From: Neorhizobium sp. JUb45
GTDB taxonomy: Bacteria; Pseudomonadota; Alphaproteobacteria; Rhizobiales; Rhizobiaceae
Assembly (NCBI RefSeq): GCF_004343585.1
Contig: NZ_SLYW01000001.1
Coordinates: 248,001 to 312,000, forward strand
Direction of reading: 5' to 3'
Length of the DNA: 64,000 nt
Shown: positions 61,542-64,000 of the stretch, piece by piece
Layout: the number at the start of each line of letters is the position of its first letter
How positions within the stretch are numbered: position 1 is the stretch's first letter
Position numbers and translations under genes: made by a program
Notes under the pieces: model-generated
Database searches by the model: none
The model's input: the letters and a program-made list of their open reading frames with translations, nothing else
What the model was told of the DNA's origin: nothing

Positions 61542-62474
61542 TTAACGGAACATCGAGCCCAGCCGCAGGATCAGTTTGCGGTCGAACATGTGTGGCTGGT
61601 CGTACATCCAGGTCAGGGCGTCGGCCGTAGTCCATGCCTTCTTGTAGGGGCGCACGCTGGTCAGCGCGTCAAACACGTCGCAAACGGTGCAGATGCGTAC
61701 GACCTGGATGATCTGATCATCCTTGAGGCCGAGCGGATAACCGCTGCCGTCGAGCGCTTCATGGTGCAGGCGGCAGACGTCGAGGATCAGGTCGGAAACG
61801 CCGCCGAGATCCTTCATGTGGCGATAGCCGATTTCCGGATGGCTGCGGATCATCCGCCATTCGACAGCGTTCAGCTTGCCGGGTTTGTTCAGGATGGCGT
61901 TGGGGATAAGAAGCTTGCCGATGTCGTGAAGAATGCCGGCGCGGCCGATCTCGTCGACCATCTCGTCGTCCATCTCCAGCAGCACGGCCATCTGCGCCAT
62001 CAGGCCGGCCACGACGACCGAATGCAGGTAGGTGGCCTTGTGCTTGGCCTTGAGGCGGGTCATTTCCACGAAAAGTTCCGGGGCGCTTTCGACGCCGCGA
62101 CGGGCGGCAATGGCCGCTTCGGTGATATGCGCCATGTCGATATTGCCATCGACCATGGCTTCGAGACCCTGCCGCATGGCGTCCATGGCGCCTTCGAGTG
62201 CAGCGCTTGTTTCCAGCCGCAGGGGTTCGCTCAAGGGGGCGGGTTTGAAGTAACCGGCGGGCGCGCGCTCCAGAAGTGCTGCGACATCCACCCGGCTTTT
62301 CTGCTGGCTGACAAGCACGTCAACCGCCGACGACAGCAGGATGGATTTCAGATCTTCCTCGGATTCCAGCATGAACCGCCGCCGTGGAAATTCGGCACTC
62401 GGGCACTCCACGGCCTCAATATAAAGGCCGGCCTGAACAAGATTTTTGGGGAAACGAAGTATCACGACAATCAT
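61542..62474 (-). CDS. HD-GYP domain protein (c-di-GMP phosphodiesterase candidate)
   Basis: A 310-residue protein. A divergent N-terminal domain (about 1-120) precedes an HD-GYP domain: LHDIGKLLIPN (about 189-199) with the HD pair, RSHPEIGYRHMKD and HHEALDGSGYPLGL (about 241-254) as the GYP motif. Metal and substrate residues are intact, so c-di-GMP hydrolysis is plausible. The ATG at 62474 has GAGGA directly against it, so the start could be internal (M35, LESEEDL). Stands alone, 237 bp from the cytochrome gene. Confidence 0.85.
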   Translation of the reverse strand: MIVVILRFPKNLVQAGLYIEAVECPSAEFPRRRFMLESEEDLKSILLSSAVDVLVSQQKSRVDVAALLERAPAGYFKPAPLSEPLRLETSAALEGAMDAMRQGLEAMVDGNIDMAHITEAAIAARRGVESAPELFVEMTRLKAKHKATYLHSVVVAGLMAQMAVLLEMDDEMVDEIGRAGILHDIGKLLIPNAILNKPGKLNAVEWRMIRSHPEIGYRHMKDLGGVSDLILDVCRLHHEALDGSGYPLGLKDDQIIQVVRICTVCDVFDALTSVRPYKKAWTTADALTWMYDQPHMFDRKLILRLGSMFR

Positions 62475-62675
62475 TCCTCGAATTACGAGGTGATTTGGCA
62501 GTCAAGACTATAAATAAATTACTTAAATAGGCGGTCACATTTTTACGTTGTGTCGAAAGAAGGTATTTTTCGCCTTTTTGTGATCGTTTTTATTATAACT
62601 TATCATATTATTTTCGCGTAATTGTTTGATTTTGAAGTGCTAATTAAATTCAGGGTATGCATTTTGAACATGTTC

Positions 62676-62710
62676 AAAATGGCGTGTTTCGATGAAAAAC
62701 ACGCCATTTT
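62676..62710. terminator. Terminator-like stem in the intergenic region before the cytochrome gene end
   Basis: AAAATGGCGTGTTT (62676-62689) pairs with AAACACGCCATTTT (62697-62710), and a second GC-rich stem lies at 62713-62737 (CCCCGCC...GGCGGGG). Read leftwards both follow the cytochrome c stop (62745), so together they are its terminator. The region 62475-62675 is AT-rich and shows no ORF. Confidence 0.7.
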
Positions 62711-62744
62711 CGCCCCGCCATTGATGGAACGGCGGGGCCTGTTT

Positions 62745-64000
62745 TCAGTGATGTGCGAGGTCGCGGACGGCCTTCACATCGGCCGCCGAAACAGCCGCTG
62801 CCTTGTTGGTCCAGCCTTCACGCAGGAAGGTGGCAAGGGCTGCGATTTCTTCGTCCGACAGTCGCTGGTCGTAACCCTGCATGCGCATCTTCATCGGACG
62901 GTCTGCCGTGGAGGGCAGTTCCGCGCCGTGCAGGATGACGCTGATCAGGCCCTTCGGCGACTTCGCGGTGACGAGCGAGTTGCCGTCGAGTTCCGGGAAG
63001 GTTTCGCCTGCACCCTTGCCGGTGACGAAATGGCAGCCACCGCAATTGTCGAGATAGAGACGGGGGCCGAGCGGCATATCCGCTTTGGCTTCCGTCAGCA
63101 TCTTCTGGGTTTCGGTGACGACCGGTGAAGCCGGAGCCGCCGCCGCATTCTCGCCGCCGGTGCCGATCTTCTTGAGGTAGGCGGCAATCGCCATGTTGTC
63201 CTCTTTGGTCATGTACTGGAGCGAGTCACGCACGACGAGCATCATTTCGCCGGTTGCCGTCGAATGGGCGTTACGGGCCGTCGAGAGGTAGGCTGCCGTC
63301 TGCTCGGTCGTCCACTTCTGCGGGCCGCTTTCCGGACCACGAAGGTCAGGTGCGGTATAACCGTCGATTTCGCCGCCGGTCAGGAAAGCCTTCGACGTTT
63401 CGTCGATGCCGTCCTGTGCCATGAACAGGTTGCGCGGGCTGTGGCAGGCGGCGCAGTGTGCGGCGCCTTCTACCAGATATTTGCCGCGGTTGAACTGTTC
63501 GTCCTGGCCGGCGTTCGGCTTGAAGCCGGGCGCGTAGCTGGCGGCAAGCCAGTTCCAGGCTCTGAGACCGAAGCGCATGTTGAACGGGAAGGCGAGCTTG
63601 GTTTCCTCGACCTTGTTGGAGACCGGCTGAACCTCATGCATGAAGTAGTCGTAGAGGGCGACGATGTCCTCCTCCGACATCTTGCGGTAGTTCTCGTACG
63701 GCATGGCCGGGTAGAGATGCGTACCGTTCGGGGTCACGCCATCGTAAAGGGCTGCGCGAAAATCATCGAGCGACCAGTTGCCGATGCCGGTTTCCTTGTC
63801 GGGCGTGATGTTGGTGGTCCAGATCGTGCCCATCGGGCTCTGGATGGCACGGCCGCCCGCAAAAGGCTTGCCGCCTTCGTTGGTGTGGCAGGCCATGCAG
63901 TCGCCGGCGCGCATGACATATTCACCCTGACCCTTGGCCGGCTTGAAGTCGGCAGCCAACTGGGTGGCCGGGCCGGTGCGCTGCACCGGCACGAAGATGA
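62745..64000 (-). CDS. Three-haem cytochrome c subunit of an alcohol/sugar dehydrogenase, 5' end outside the window
   Basis: The visible ~415 residues contain three CxxCH haem sites: CMACH (about 32-36), CAACH (about 178-182) and CGGCH (about 313-317). Around the first is GRAIQSPMGTIWTTNITPD, typical of the membrane cytochrome subunit of flavin or PQQ gluconate, sorbitol or alcohol dehydrogenases. The gene runs off the right edge; the frame is open before GTG 63992 (reading IFVPVQ), consistent with a missing signal peptide. It should pass electrons from a periplasmic dehydrogenase to quinone. The catalytic subunit is not in the window. Confidence 0.88.
   Translation of the reverse strand, partial: IFVPVQRTGPATQLAADFKPAKGQGEYVMRAGDCMACHTNEGGKPFAGGRAIQSPMGTIWTTNITPDKETGIGNWSLDDFRAALYDGVTPNGTHLYPAMPYENYRKMSEEDIVALYDYFMHEVQPVSNKVEETKLAFPFNMRFGLRAWNWLAASYAPGFKPNAGQDEQFNRGKYLVEGAAHCAACHSPRNLFMAQDGIDETSKAFLTGGEIDGYTAPDLRGPESGPQKWTTEQTAAYLSTARNAHSTATGEMMLVVRDSLQYMTKEDNMAIAAYLKKIGTGGENAAAAPASPVVTETQKMLTEAKADMPLGPRLYLDNCGGCHFVTGKGAGETFPELDGNSLVTAKSPKGLISVILHGAELPSTADRPMKMRMQGYDQRLSDEEIAALATFLREGWTNKAAAVSAADVKAVRDLAHH

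Overview
The window reads as chromosomal DNA of an alphaproteobacterium, most likely a member of the Rhizobiaceae (Agrobacterium/Allorhizobium/Rhizobium group). The evidence is a PhyR-NepR-EcfG general stress locus, an smoEFGK-smoS-mtlK polyol operon, sitABCD, many periplasmic-binding-protein ABC importers, high GC with strong NNC/NNG codon bias, and several intergenic palindromic mosaic repeats of a rhizobial type. It is an ordinary genome segment dense in sugar and polyol catabolism. I see no prophage, CRISPR array, rRNA or tRNA. Assignments come from reading motifs; no database search was run.

Layout. 1-3.8 kb: general stress response (GSR) locus, with a lone receiver protein, ecfG and nepR on the minus strand, and phyR, a 54-residue membrane peptide and an HWE-type histidine kinase on the plus strand. 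Three sites match the EcfG promoter pattern (GGAAC, 16 bases, cGTT) exactly. The third drives no protein gene; it precedes a three-hairpin RNA with C-rich loops and a strong terminator (3701-3812), a likely stress sRNA. 3.9-11 kb: divergent peptide ABC transporter (dppABC-like leftwards, M20 amidohydrolase and fused DF-type ATPase rightwards). 11.5-22 kb: SorC-type regulator and a nine-gene polyol operon (smoEFGK, smoS, mtlK, HAD phosphatase, pentulose kinase, SnoaL-like protein). 22-29 kb: SDR/LysR pair, a CysZ-like membrane protein, nth, DUF2244, an Ada-like methyltransferase, PilZ, a secreted Tudor-like protein and a membrane-anchored phosphatase. 29-31.8 kb: ParDE-like toxin-antitoxin pair, a SorC regulator and a divergent transaldolase. 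31.9-35.5 kb: sitABCD metal importer with two strong palindromes upstream. 35.7-42 kb: a His-rich protein, lysS, gltX and an SLC13/RCK transporter. 42-48 kb: glutathione peroxidase, a HigBA-like pair, TerC, and TetR-emrAB with tandem operators. 48-49 kb: one AT-rich three-helix membrane protein, probably acquired.

49-61.5 kb is a xylose-type regulon: a LacI-family regulator, xylB, xylA, a PRISE-type reductase with a divergent HxlR regulator, then an ABC sugar importer (ATPase, permease, binding protein) with a TIM-barrel isomerase and a Gfo/Idh dehydrogenase. A shared operator (CTGATTTACGTACCTCAG and a near copy) lies upstream of the regulator, of xylA and of the ABC operon, so one regulator probably controls all three. 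A short, well-started leader ORF overlaps the ABC ATPase start. The window ends with an HD-GYP protein and the C-terminal part of a three-haem cytochrome c subunit.

Most notable for follow-up: the EcfG-dependent sRNA candidate and small membrane gene in the GSR locus, the three-site operator network, the leader ORF at 55049, and the AT-rich membrane protein at 47968-48873.
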